25,883 nucleotides of DNA from an uncultured Collinsella sp. (GTDB taxonomy: Bacteria; Actinomycetota; Coriobacteriia; Coriobacteriales; Coriobacteriaceae): positions 1 through 25,883 of the forward strand of contig CABUTH010000005.1 of assembly GCA_902494465.1 (NCBI GenBank), read 5' to 3'. Shown here in pieces: positions 7,343 to 14,575 of this stretch. Under the pieces are notes generated by a model. That model saw only the letters and a list, made by a program, of their open reading frames with translations. It was not told the origin of the DNA and ran no database searches. Position 1 is the first letter of the stretch; each line of letters starts with the position of its first letter. The position numbers and the translations under genes were made by a program.

Positions 7343-8140
7343 ATGGATCGACAAATCGTGCTCAAGCGGGATATCCTCGACGCGCTTTCTGCCGTCGGCA
7401 TGCGCGCGGGGCAGACGGTTATGGTCCATTGCTCGCTCAGCTCGCTTGGATATGTGTGCGGCGGCGCGCAGCCGGTGATCGAGGCGCTGCTCCAGACGGT
7501 GGGCGAGACCGGCACCATCATGATGCCGACGCAATCCTGGAAAAACCTGGACCCCGAGAGCGGCGTCCATTGGCAGGAACCTCAAGAATGGTGGCAGTTG
7601 ATTCGCGATAACTGGCCTGCTTATGACAAGCGCATTACGCCTACCAATACGATGGGGGCCGTTGCCGAGATGTTTCGCACATGGCCGGGTATGCATAGAA
7701 GCGACCATCCGGCGCGCTCGGTGGCGGCAAACGGCCGGCATGCACAATTCTTGACGGAAAACCACGACCTGAGCAACATCTTTGGCGACGGATCGCCCAT
7801 CGCGCGTCTGTACGATTTGGACGGCTATGTTCTGCTGGTGGGCGTTGGCTATGACAAGAATACGTCGCTGCATTTGGCAGATGCCCGTGCGCAGTACCCC
7901 GGCAAGCACGACTGTGTGGAACACAGCGCGATCATGGAAAACGGTCAGCGCGTGTGGAAGGAGTACCGAACACTTTTTGTCGACGGCGAGGACTTCGACG
8001 AGATCGGCGCTGCTTTTGAACGTGAATGCTCGGTGCGTACGGCGCCTCTCGGTAACGGGATGATCCGCTTTATGCGCCAACGCGAGCTTGTCGACTTTGC
8101 CGTGGACTGGATTGAGCGCTATCGCGGCCGCCCTGAATAA
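7343..8140 (+). CDS. AAC(3)-family N-acetyltransferase
   Basis: 265 residues from the ATG at 7343, which has GAGG (7331-7334) 8 bases upstream. Longer in-frame starts (7232, 7337) lack a suitable ribosome site and would add a non-homologous N-terminus. The Antibiotic_NAT fold is clear: HCSLSSLGYVCGGAQPVIEA near the N-terminus, TPTNTMGAVAEMFRTWPG, HPARSVAANG, GDGSPIARLYDLDG and GVGYDKNTSLHLAD. The family transfers acetyl from acetyl-CoA to the 3-amino group of aminoglycosides, but many chromosomal homologues (YokD-like) have no proven resistance role. There is no mobile element nearby, so an intrinsic gene is more likely than acquired resistance. Confidence 0.88.
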   Translation: MDRQIVLKRDILDALSAVGMRAGQTVMVHCSLSSLGYVCGGAQPVIEALLQTVGETGTIMMPTQSWKNLDPESGVHWQEPQEWWQLIRDNWPAYDKRITPTNTMGAVAEMFRTWPGMHRSDHPARSVAANGRHAQFLTENHDLSNIFGDGSPIARLYDLDGYVLLVGVGYDKNTSLHLADARAQYPGKHDCVEHSAIMENGQRVWKEYRTLFVDGEDFDEIGAAFERECSVRTAPLGNGMIRFMRQRELVDFAVDWIERYRGRPE

Positions 8141-8199
8141 GTCGGGGGGTATCGCGGATTAGCTGCGCACCCTGCGTCTCTGCATTGCCATAAGCCTAA

Positions 8200-8541
8200 G
8201 CTACTCTTTGAGATCGCCGACGCCGTGACCGTGTCGTATGAGGTTGCCGGTCGAAAAAAAGACCGGTGACGTGCCCAAAGTTGCTGCGTTTCCCCGCACA
8301 CCCCGCGGCAGCCAAAAAGAGCGAGGGCGAGCGCGTTAACGTCGAGGACCTCATCATCAAGATTGACGTGACGACTGGACGTGAGCAGCGCGCAGCGCGT
8401 CGGCGATTCGAGCAGTATGCTCGTGGCATCGGGCCAGGCCAAGACCTTTACCGAGTACGACCGCTACGGACTGCCCATTGCTACCTTTGAGATGGAAGCC
8501 GAGAAGTTCATCTACCGCGTGTACAAGTACGAGCTGTAGGG
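8200..8541 (+). pseudogene. Decayed gene of unknown family
   Basis: Protein-like stretches appear in order but in different frames. LFEIADAVTVSYEVAGRKK runs to a stop at 8267. KKSEGERVNVEDLIIKIDVT is in the frame of 8266-8490. From 8378 a third frame reads DVSSAQRVGDSSSMLVASG and then YDRYGLPIATFEME. The closing VYKYEL and TAG (8539-8541) need one more shift near GCGTGTGTAC. Joined, they would give a protein of about 110 residues. Codon use in each piece matches the neighbours. I do not recognise the family. No intact start with a ribosome site is visible. Sequencing error could explain one shift but hardly three. Confidence 0.4.
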
Positions 8542-8729
8542 CCGCGCTTAGGTTTGACCAATGGAGTATGAAAACACACCGTTCACCGATGCCCCCTCCG
8601 CGAGTGGCAGCCATATGGTTTGATGTTGGAAACATATGACTGCCGCCGGGCTGCGGGTGACGTTTGCTCTGATATCGGAGGTCCCAAGTATGTTTCGCGC
8701 TCTGTTAAACAAGTATCGGGCTGGCTGGC

Positions 8730-9179
8730 ATGGGCCGCCGCACTATCTCAATAACCTTTGCAGTGGTTTGCCTAGCTGTGCTCCTAGGCGCTATAGGGCA
8801 GTTCGCTATAAGTCGAGAAACATCCTATATGCAGGAATGCGCTTCCGAAGGCTTTGCCATTGATGGTTACTATCGGGATGACAAAGCAGGTTTGGAAACC
8901 CTGGCCTTTCTTGAAGAGGATAACCATCGATGGCAGTTGGTCGGCAAGGGCGGCGGCTGCGTTGATGGACAGTTCGAGCGTATGGACGACCCCAACATTC
9001 TGGTATTAAAGAATGAAAACGGCGAAATATTTGGTACGGTCCACGTGGCATATATTTCGCGCCGACGCGATCAGGGCTTGCTCTACCTATTTAGAGATAC
9101 CAGGGTGACCCGTTTTTATCTGGTGAGTACCGGTCCGGCGTTTACAGTGGAGTCTGGCGATGTCGATCCGGCCAGTTGA
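8730..9179 (+). CDS. Unknown single-span membrane-anchored protein, start out of frame
   Basis: 149 residues from ATG 8730. Residues 5-26 (ISITFAVVCLAVLLGAIGQF) form one N-terminal membrane helix or uncleaved signal; the rest is a soluble, beta-rich domain probably outside the cell. No family recognised. The ATG at 8730 has no ribosome site. A good one, GGAGG (8677-8681), sits 8 bases before another ATG at 8690 that is in a different frame. Between them is GGCTGGCTGGC (8719-8729); removing one GGCT unit would join the two and give an N-terminus MFRALLNKYRAGMGRRTIS running straight into the helix. The gene may therefore be frameshifted and poorly expressed here. Confidence 0.6.
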   Translation: MGRRTISITFAVVCLAVLLGAIGQFAISRETSYMQECASEGFAIDGYYRDDKAGLETLAFLEEDNHRWQLVGKGGGCVDGQFERMDDPNILVLKNENGEIFGTVHVAYISRRRDQGLLYLFRDTRVTRFYLVSTGPAFTVESGDVDPAS

Positions 9180-9199
9180 TTCACGGCAATAAAACGGCG

Positions 9200-9230
9200 A
9201 GCGGGGCGCGGGCGTGAACTGCACCCCGCT
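9200..9230 (-). terminator. Hairpin between convergent genes
   Basis: AGCGGGG (9200-9206) pairs with CCCCGCT (9224-9230). On the minus strand it is followed after five bases by TTTTATT, so it best serves the DUF389 gene. It may also stop the convergent plus-strand gene. Confidence 0.5.
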
Positions 9231-9304
9231 ATTTGCTCGTGTCCGTATCGCGTCTGCGCCTCGTCGTAGCTTGCGTCCGTGCGAGCGTTCATCCCGCGCC
9301 GACA

Positions 9305-10444
9305 TCACTTCACGTCAAACTCCACGCGGTCGACCTCGGGCACGTTGAGGTCGATGAGCTTGCGGGCAACGCGGCGGTCGTGCGCCCCGAGCGCCTCGCC
9401 TGTCGTCACGTGGGCGACAGTCTGGCGCTCGACAAGGCCCTCCTCGTCGCCCTCGGTGGCCGAGGTCTCGACGGCGACGGTGTAATCCTTAAAGCCTGGC
9501 AGCACCGCCGCAAGCTCGCGCGTGGTTTCGGTGACGCCGTAGCCGTCCTGCACGCCGGCCTGCGCCGAGCCAATAGACCCCGCCGTCATAACAATGCAGG
9601 GGATGGCAAAGATTACCGTGCCCACAATAATGCGGCGGCGCACCTTGCGCGATAGCTCGTCGACCTCGGCGTTTTCCTCGGCGGTCACGATGCCGTCGCC
9701 GTTCAGGTCGCGCTTGAGCGGTACGCGCAAAAGAAGCAGCACGGCTTCGGCAGCCAGTGCGATAAAGATCACGTTGATGCCAAACTCGTAGAGCGCCGAG
9801 AGAAACAGCGATCCGCTTCCGATGGCGATGCCGTAGCCCGCCGCGCACAGGGGCGGCATGAGCGCTGTCGCTACGGCCACACCGGCGATGAGCGTTGCGG
9901 GCTCCTGGTCGCGTGAGTTGCCCAGCCCGCCCGCAAAGCCGCCGGCGAGCGCGACAGCGAGGTCCCACACGGTGGGCGTCGAGTTGTCGATAATGGCGGC
10001 TGTGGTGGCGCCAAGGGGCGAGAGCTTAAAGTACAACGTGGATGTGACCAGGCAAAAGGCCATTTGCAGCGCAAGGCCGGCGACGGCTTCGACGGTAATC
10101 TCGCGGTCGAGCGTGGCGATGCCGTATGCCATGGCAAGAACCGAGCCCATGAGCGGGCAGATGAGCATGGCGCCCACGATGGCGATGTCCGAGTCGATAT
10201 CGAGGCCGATGCTCGCGATCAACATGGCGATGATCAGGATGCACAGGTGCGAGCCGGTCAGGCGCGCCCCGTTTACAAAGCGTTTGCGGATCACGTGATA
10301 GGGTGCGCGACCCTCGCGAATGTTGAACGCCCGCTTTAGGAAGCGATGCGCCTGTTCAGCCGCTTCGCTGTGGGCGGGGCGGATGCCATGGCGCCGATGA
10401 TGGCGCTCGCGCAGCCGCTTGATCTGTTGTTTGTCGAGTTCCAT
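9305..10444 (-). CDS. DUF389 family multi-pass membrane protein with EF-hand-like loop
   Basis: 379 residues from the ATG at 10444, five bases after GAGG; the GTG at 10450 overlaps the ribosome site and is less likely. Hallmarks of DUF389 (TIGR00341-type): a charged N-terminal helix, then a membrane core with IVGAMLICPLMGSVLAMAYG, GGFAGGLGNSRDQEPATLIAG and GVAVATALMPPLCAAGYG, giving about 7-8 membrane helices. The family has no assigned function. Residues 246-257 read DLNGDGIVTAEE, a textbook EF-hand loop (Asp1, Asn3, Asp5, Gly6, Glu12), in the hydrophilic loop between the last helices. The C-terminal ~80 residues form a soluble domain. Downstream is a hairpin; upstream lies the OPT gene, separated by a strong terminator, so it is transcribed alone. 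Confidence 0.85.
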   Translation of the reverse strand: MELDKQQIKRLRERHHRRHGIRPAHSEAAEQAHRFLKRAFNIREGRAPYHVIRKRFVNGARLTGSHLCILIIAMLIASIGLDIDSDIAIVGAMLICPLMGSVLAMAYGIATLDREITVEAVAGLALQMAFCLVTSTLYFKLSPLGATTAAIIDNSTPTVWDLAVALAGGFAGGLGNSRDQEPATLIAGVAVATALMPPLCAAGYGIAIGSGSLFLSALYEFGINVIFIALAAEAVLLLLRVPLKRDLNGDGIVTAEENAEVDELSRKVRRRIIVGTVIFAIPCIVMTAGSIGSAQAGVQDGYGVTETTRELAAVLPGFKDYTVAVETSATEGDEEGLVERQTVAHVTTGEALGAHDRRVARKLIDLNVPEVDRVEFDVK

Positions 10445-10594
10445 ATCCACCTCGTATTGCCGCGGGAGCGCGGGTGTGTTCGCAGCATGTACTCTACACC
10501 GTGAGGGGCGGCGCGGTCATCTTGGCGTGGAACTTAAGCGAGTGGGAAAACGGGTGCGCGGCAAATGCGTTGCGGCCGAGGGTTTCGGCAGATA

Positions 10595-10633
10595 CAAAAA
10601 AGCGCGGGATCGGATTGGATCCGACCCCGCGCT
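10595..10633 (-). terminator. Terminator of the OPT transporter gene
   Basis: On the minus strand AGCGCGGG pairs with CCCGCGCT (10633-10626 with 10608-10601). An inner TCGGA/TCCGA stem extends it and a TTTTTT run follows (AAAAAA at 10596-10601 on plus). Confidence 0.9.
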
Positions 10634-10658
10634 CTGCGCTGGTGCGTTGTTGTTCGGC

Positions 10659-12362
10659 CTATCCCAGCAGGCTCAGGCCCACGGAGACAAACGCCAAGAT
10701 AACGCCGACGATGGACTCGCCACCGAGCAGGCCGCTGGCGACAACCAGGCCCTGTTCCTGGAAGGCGGCGTCCTTGGCAGCCCTCTCCTCGTCAGAAAGA
10801 CCAGCGGTGGCGTCGCGGTGGGCGGACCACTTGTCGTAGGCGAGTTTGACGCAGGAGCCCAGGAATGCCGTGAGTGACATGTAGAACGGCAGGTACACGC
10901 CCAGGCCGATCATCATGGCCGGAATGCCGAGCCAGTACATGACGATGCCGGCGATAAAGCCGCCTGCGAACCACGGCACGCTCGGGATGCCCGAGACCAT
11001 GGTGGCGACGACGCTTGCCTGCGCGGCAACAAAGCTCTTGTCGGGGCCAAAGGCGTCCGGGCCATAGGCGGTGACGAGCGCGACCATGACGGCTGCGGCG
11101 ACCAGGGCGCCCACGATGCCGCCGATGGCCTGGCCGATCCACTGCGCACGCGGGTTGGTGCCCAGCACAGCGCCGGCCTTAAAGTCGTTCATGACGTCGC
11201 CCGCAAGGCCGCACGCCACGGCCACGATGCCGGCGATAAAGAACAGCTTGACCTGAGCGATCTGTGCAAAGGCAGCCACGATGAGCATAACGATGAGGCC
11301 AAAGATCTCCATGGGGTCGATGCCCGTCTGGCCGCAGCTCTGCGCGCTCATGATGGTGGTGACAAAGGTGAACAGCGTCACGATGACGGCCGGGACGGGG
11401 CCAAGGTCAAGCGCGATGGCGACGATCACGGCGATGGCGGCAGCGCCCAGGCCGATGATGCCGGCGTCGAGCTTAAGGGAGCCCGAGATGAGCGACTGCT
11501 CGTCGGTGTCGGTGGAGCTGTCGGCGGCTAGACCGCGGACGATGCCGGCGACCTGCGGCAGGATGTCCTTGAGGACGACGGCGACGCCAAAGCCCATCAT
11601 GAGGCCCATGCCCAGGGACTTGACGATGCCCTGCGCAGCCACAACGTCGAACAGACCGGCAGCGGTGCCGCCCACGATGATGCCAAAGTTGCCCAGCAGG
11701 GCGCCAGCAAACCAGAAGGCGACGGGGGCGAAGCCCACGAGGAAGCCGACGGAGAGCAGCATGGGCGAGTTGTAGATGCCAAAGGTCACGCCGGGGATGT
11801 TGAGCGTGCACAGCATGCTGGGCACCACGCCCAGGGCGTCGCGCAGCACGCTATAGATGCCGGCGATGGCCATGGAGCCAAAGAGCTGCTTGCCGGTTTT
11901 GCCGCCGGCCTCGGTCGCGCGCAAGGTCTGAGCTGCGGCGTTGCCGGTGGGGAACTCAAGCGCGGCGTCCACGATAAAGTGACGGTGGATGAGCGCGGTG
12001 GCCAGCAGGCCCAGGATGGTGCCGGCGAGCGCCACGATAAACATGTCGAGCCAGCTGATCTGGTCGGCATAGCCCAGCATCCAGGCGCCCGGGATGGTAA
12101 ACGCCAGGCCGCCGGCGACCATGGCGCCCGCGGACATGATGGTGTGGGTGACGTTGGCCTCGTTGAGGCTGGCGTTGCCCATGAGCTTAAGGAAGAACAG
12201 CGAGATGACGGCAGCGAAGACGATCGGCCAGGGGAGTGCGCCCATCTTGAGGGCGGTGTAGGCCGAGCTTGCCGTGATGATCACGCAGCCAAGGACACCG
12301 ATGACGACGCCACGCAGCGTGAGTTGCCCGCGCATCGAAGCGCGGTTCGAGGGATTGCTCAT
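10659..12362 (-). CDS. OPT/YSL-family oligopeptide transporter
   Basis: 567 residues, ATG at 12362 after AAGGAG. Almost the whole chain is hydrophobic, with roughly 14-16 membrane helices. Family signatures are the N-terminal TLRGVVIGVLGCVIITASSA, then LEFPTGNAAAQTLRATEAGG (the conserved FPxGxA segment after an HRHF loop), and ALPWPIVFAAVISLFFLKLM. OPT proteins carry small peptides or metal-chelate complexes into the cell, driven by protons. This bacterial branch is short compared with plant YSL proteins (~650-700). It stands alone, divergent from coaX, and has a ~110-base leader with GC-rich stems. The substrate cannot be told from sequence. Confidence 0.88.
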   Translation of the reverse strand: MSNPSNRASMRGQLTLRGVVIGVLGCVIITASSAYTALKMGALPWPIVFAAVISLFFLKLMGNASLNEANVTHTIMSAGAMVAGGLAFTIPGAWMLGYADQISWLDMFIVALAGTILGLLATALIHRHFIVDAALEFPTGNAAAQTLRATEAGGKTGKQLFGSMAIAGIYSVLRDALGVVPSMLCTLNIPGVTFGIYNSPMLLSVGFLVGFAPVAFWFAGALLGNFGIIVGGTAAGLFDVVAAQGIVKSLGMGLMMGFGVAVVLKDILPQVAGIVRGLAADSSTDTDEQSLISGSLKLDAGIIGLGAAAIAVIVAIALDLGPVPAVIVTLFTFVTTIMSAQSCGQTGIDPMEIFGLIVMLIVAAFAQIAQVKLFFIAGIVAVACGLAGDVMNDFKAGAVLGTNPRAQWIGQAIGGIVGALVAAAVMVALVTAYGPDAFGPDKSFVAAQASVVATMVSGIPSVPWFAGGFIAGIVMYWLGIPAMMIGLGVYLPFYMSLTAFLGSCVKLAYDKWSAHRDATAGLSDEERAAKDAAFQEQGLVVASGLLGGESIVGVILAFVSVGLSLLG

Positions 12363-12472
12363 ATAAAACTCCTTTGCGTATATCCGCTTCCCCCGGGAGC
12401 GCCGCTACGGATACGGCGCGGGAAGTCGGGTTACCAAGGGCCGCCGCGTGAGCTCGCAAACGACCGCGCACC

Positions 12473-12527
12473 AGTATAGCCGCAAGCTAGTCATTTTGGG
12501 ATGACTGGTTTAGGTAGGCGATATACT
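12473..12527. promoter_or_regulatory. Divergent promoter with central dyad (OPT / coaX)
   Basis: The same -10 hexamer TATACT occurs on both strands: minus at 12478-12473 facing the OPT gene, plus at 12522-12527 facing coaX. Between them is the dyad AGTCAT-tttggg-ATGACT (12489-12506), which overlaps both -35 positions. Neither -35 is a good match, so a protein bound at the dyad may switch or activate both directions. The -10 elements and dyad are visible; control is inferred. Confidence 0.45.
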
Positions 12528-12554
12528 GCTGGACAGACGAAAGGAGCGCCGACG

Positions 12555-13406
12555 ATGCTTAATGGGTGCGCATATATATTGACGGTCGACGTGGGCAACA
12601 CGTTCATTCGCTTTGGCCTGTTTGCAGAGGATTCGGCCGCGGCGCAGGAATGCCCGCTTGCGACGTGCGAGATCACCACGCCGTCGAGCATCACGGCCGA
12701 CGAGGCGCGCATGAGGCTCGCGCAGGTCATGGGCGCGCTGTCAGCCGATGCGGGCATGCCGGGTGCGCTCGTTCCTGCGGCCGCAGTGCTGAGCTGCGTG
12801 GTGCCGGCGCTCGAGCGCCCGTGGAAAGCGGCGCTTTCCCGCACCTGCACGGGGCGCGTGCTCACCGTGGGGCCGGGACTTAAGACCGGCATGCCCGTGC
12901 ACTACGACGACCCGGCCGAGATCGGCCCCGACCGCATCGCCGATGCCGTGGCGGCTCGTGCCGTCTACGGCTCTCCGTGCATCGTGATCGACCTGGGCAC
13001 CACGACCAATATCGAGGTCATCGACGCGCACGGTACCTTTGTCGGCGGCGTCATCGCGCCGGGTCTGGCGCTTGGCGCCCGCTCGCTTTCGGCCGCTGCG
13101 GCGCGCTTGCCGCAGGTCGAGCCCTCGGCGCCGACACACGTCATCGGCCGCAACACGCGCGAGGCCATGCGCTCGGGCGTGGTTCTGGGCGAGGTGGCCC
13201 GCATCGACGGCATGCTCGATATGGTGCTCGCCGAGATGCGCGCGACCAAGGCCGCGGGGGAGGGCGACGTGCCCATCGTCATTACCGGCGACGACGCCGA
13301 GGCACTCGCGGCGTTGGTCGGCCACAGCCTGACGGTCGACGACGCACTGACGCTGCGGGGTCTCGCCGAGCTCTACCGCATCAACCAAAAGCCCCGCCGC
13401 GTGTAA
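12555..13406 (+). CDS. coaX: Type III pantothenate kinase
   Basis: 283 residues from ATG 12555, with AAGGAG 8 bases upstream; the frame stays open to 12501 but that start has no ribosome site. ASKHA-fold kinase: the ATP-binding DVGNT (12-16), the substrate motif GPDR with D126 (GADR in most family members) and IDLGTTTNIEVID (145-157), followed by GGVIAPGL. The enzyme phosphorylates pantothenate, the first step of CoA synthesis; the type III form is ATP-hungry and feedback-insensitive. Family length is ~255, so this copy is slightly long, with insertions near 25-75. It is followed by dCMP deaminase after 84 bases. Confidence 0.93.
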   Translation: MLNGCAYILTVDVGNTFIRFGLFAEDSAAAQECPLATCEITTPSSITADEARMRLAQVMGALSADAGMPGALVPAAAVLSCVVPALERPWKAALSRTCTGRVLTVGPGLKTGMPVHYDDPAEIGPDRIADAVAARAVYGSPCIVIDLGTTTNIEVIDAHGTFVGGVIAPGLALGARSLSAAAARLPQVEPSAPTHVIGRNTREAMRSGVVLGEVARIDGMLDMVLAEMRATKAAGEGDVPIVITGDDAEALAALVGHSLTVDDALTLRGLAELYRINQKPRRV

Positions 13407-13490
13407 AAGTGAGGGCGCCGGTGGGACAAACGCCTCCACCTTTCACCTGCTACAATGGGTCAAACTATTGCGATTACGGAGGTGTCTGCC

Positions 13491-14015
13491 ATGTCGGACG
13501 ATCTTCATCAAACTTCGTCAGGCAAGCGCCTGGACGTCATTAGCTGGGACGAGTTCTTTATGAGCGTGGCCATCGCCGCGCAGCGCCGCAGCAAAGACCC
13601 CAACACGCAGGTGGGTGCGTGCATCGCCAGCACCAACCACCGCATCCTTTCGGTGGGCTACAACGGTACGCCCTCGGCGCTCAACGACGACTTTTTCCCG
13701 TGGGGTACGAGCGACGACCCGCTGCAGGACAAGCACAACTACGTGGTCCATGCCGAGGCCAACGCCGTGCTCAACTACCGTGGCTCGCTCAAGGATCTCG
13801 AGGGTTCCACGGTCTACGTTACGCTGTTCCCGTGCCACGACTGCGCCAAGATTTTGGCGCAGGTGGGCGTGGGCGAGGTTGTCTATCTGGACAACAAGTA
13901 CGCCGATACCGATGACGGACGCATCAGCCGCCGCATCCTCGACTCCTGTGGCATCAGCTACCGCCAGGTTATCGTCGATGTTCACATCGGCACCGAGGGG
14001 CAGGCTCAGCAGTAG
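13491..14015 (+). CDS. dCMP/deoxycytidylate deaminase
   Basis: 174 residues from ATG 13491, with GGAGG (13478-13482) 8 bases upstream. Upstream lies a -10-like TACAAT (13451-13456), so it probably has its own promoter. The zinc site is HAE (87-89) and PCHDC (114-118): H87, C115 and C118 bind zinc and E89 is the proton shuttle. NTQVGACI and GYNGTP are the usual ComEB/dCMP deaminase motifs. It converts dCMP to dUMP, feeding thymidylate synthase. It could act on other cytosine nucleotides, but the length and the extra loop between GYNG and HAE fit dCMP deaminases. Confidence 0.92.
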   Translation: MSDDLHQTSSGKRLDVISWDEFFMSVAIAAQRRSKDPNTQVGACIASTNHRILSVGYNGTPSALNDDFFPWGTSDDPLQDKHNYVVHAEANAVLNYRGSLKDLEGSTVYVTLFPCHDCAKILAQVGVGEVVYLDNKYADTDDGRISRRILDSCGISYRQVIVDVHIGTEGQAQQ

Positions 14016-14149
14016 CGCGTGGCAACGTCAGCTGGCAACAAAAGGCAGCCAAAAGAGCCCCGTCCCAAATTGACCGCTCGTGAAAGTCGTGTCCGCACGC
14101 ATGGCTGGCGCCTAAGCGGGTACATGGCTGTAGTAACATAGCCCCTGTC

Positions 14150-14165
14150 CGCGGGCGCGCCCGCG
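14150..14165. promoter_or_regulatory. 16-bp perfect palindrome before the NifU-domain gene
   Basis: CGCGGGCGCGCCCGCG is an exact self-complement followed by TTATTGTGAG and the ribosome site AAAGGAG. It ends 22 bases before the GTG at 14188. It may be an operator or a leader hairpin; no T-run makes termination less likely. Confidence 0.4.
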
Positions 14166-14187
14166 TTATTGTGAGAAAGGAGCCCCT

Positions 14188-14466
14188 GTGGCTGTTAACG
14201 AAGAGCTGCTTAAGAAGGTTCTTGAAGAGATTCGCCCCAACCTGCAGGCCGATGGCGGCGATATGGAGTATGTGGGCGTTGACGACGAGGGCGTCGTCAA
14301 ACTGGAGCTGCAGGGCGCTTGCGCCGGCTGCCCCATGAGCTCGCTGACCCTTTCCATGGGCATTGAGCGTATCCTGAAGGAGCATGTGCCCGGCGTTACC
14401 CGCGTTGAGCAGGTCAATGCTTCCGGCGAGGCCGAGGACCTGTACGACGAGTACGCGCCGTTCTAA
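14188..14466 (+). CDS. NifU C-terminal domain Fe-S scaffold protein
   Basis: 92 residues, GTG start preceded by AAAGGAG. The whole protein is one NifU C-terminal (Nfu) domain: EIRPNLQADGGDMEYV, then C45-A-G-C48 in GACAGCPMSS, and a C-terminal acidic tail. Two such CXXC motifs from a dimer hold a [4Fe-4S] cluster for delivery to target enzymes. No SUF or ISC genes lie nearby. A rich set of Fe-S enzymes, including the giant activase protein in this window, could be clients. Confidence 0.93.
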   Translation: MAVNEELLKKVLEEIRPNLQADGGDMEYVGVDDEGVVKLELQGACAGCPMSSLTLSMGIERILKEHVPGVTRVEQVNASGEAEDLYDEYAPF

Positions 14467-14515
14467 GATGCGAAAGCTGCGGACGGCATACTCCGCATAG
14501 ACGTTACGCCCAAAT

Positions 14516-14550
14516 ATGCGGCTGCGAGCGCAAGGCCCGCGGCCGCATTT
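14516..14550 (+). terminator. Likely terminator after the NifU-domain gene
   Basis: ATGCGGC (14516-14522) pairs with GCCGCAT (14542-14548), followed by TTTGT. The loop can form a second small stem TGCG/CGCA. The T-run is short, so termination may be partial and leave read-through to lgt. Confidence 0.5.
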
Positions 14551-14575
14551 GTATGTAGGGAGTAGGAGGGTCGAC

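Noticed and set aside
7343..8140. Acquired aminoglycoside resistance gene
   Set aside because: The AAC(3) fold is clear, but no transposase, integron or composition shift is seen and many chromosomal homologues are not known to confer resistance.
8636..8863. Separate 75-residue gene starting at 8636
   Set aside because: Its C-terminal half is out-of-frame translation of the membrane protein at 8730; only the MFRALLNKYRAG part after the ribosome site looks real.
9233..9655. Plus-strand frame opposite the DUF389 gene
   Set aside because: Shadow of the conserved minus-strand gene; the DUF389 motifs and the EF-hand loop are read on the minus strand.
12363..12472. Riboswitch in the leader of the OPT gene
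   Set aside because: The ~110-base leader has GC-rich stems (GCGCCG/CGGCGC), but no conserved core of any known riboswitch was recognised.
13421..13440. GGTGGGACAAACGCCTCCACC as a member of the GGGACAGG hairpin family
   Set aside because: It has short GGTGG/CCACC arms and a GGGACA core but lacks the AAAGGGGACAGG pattern; too weak to count.
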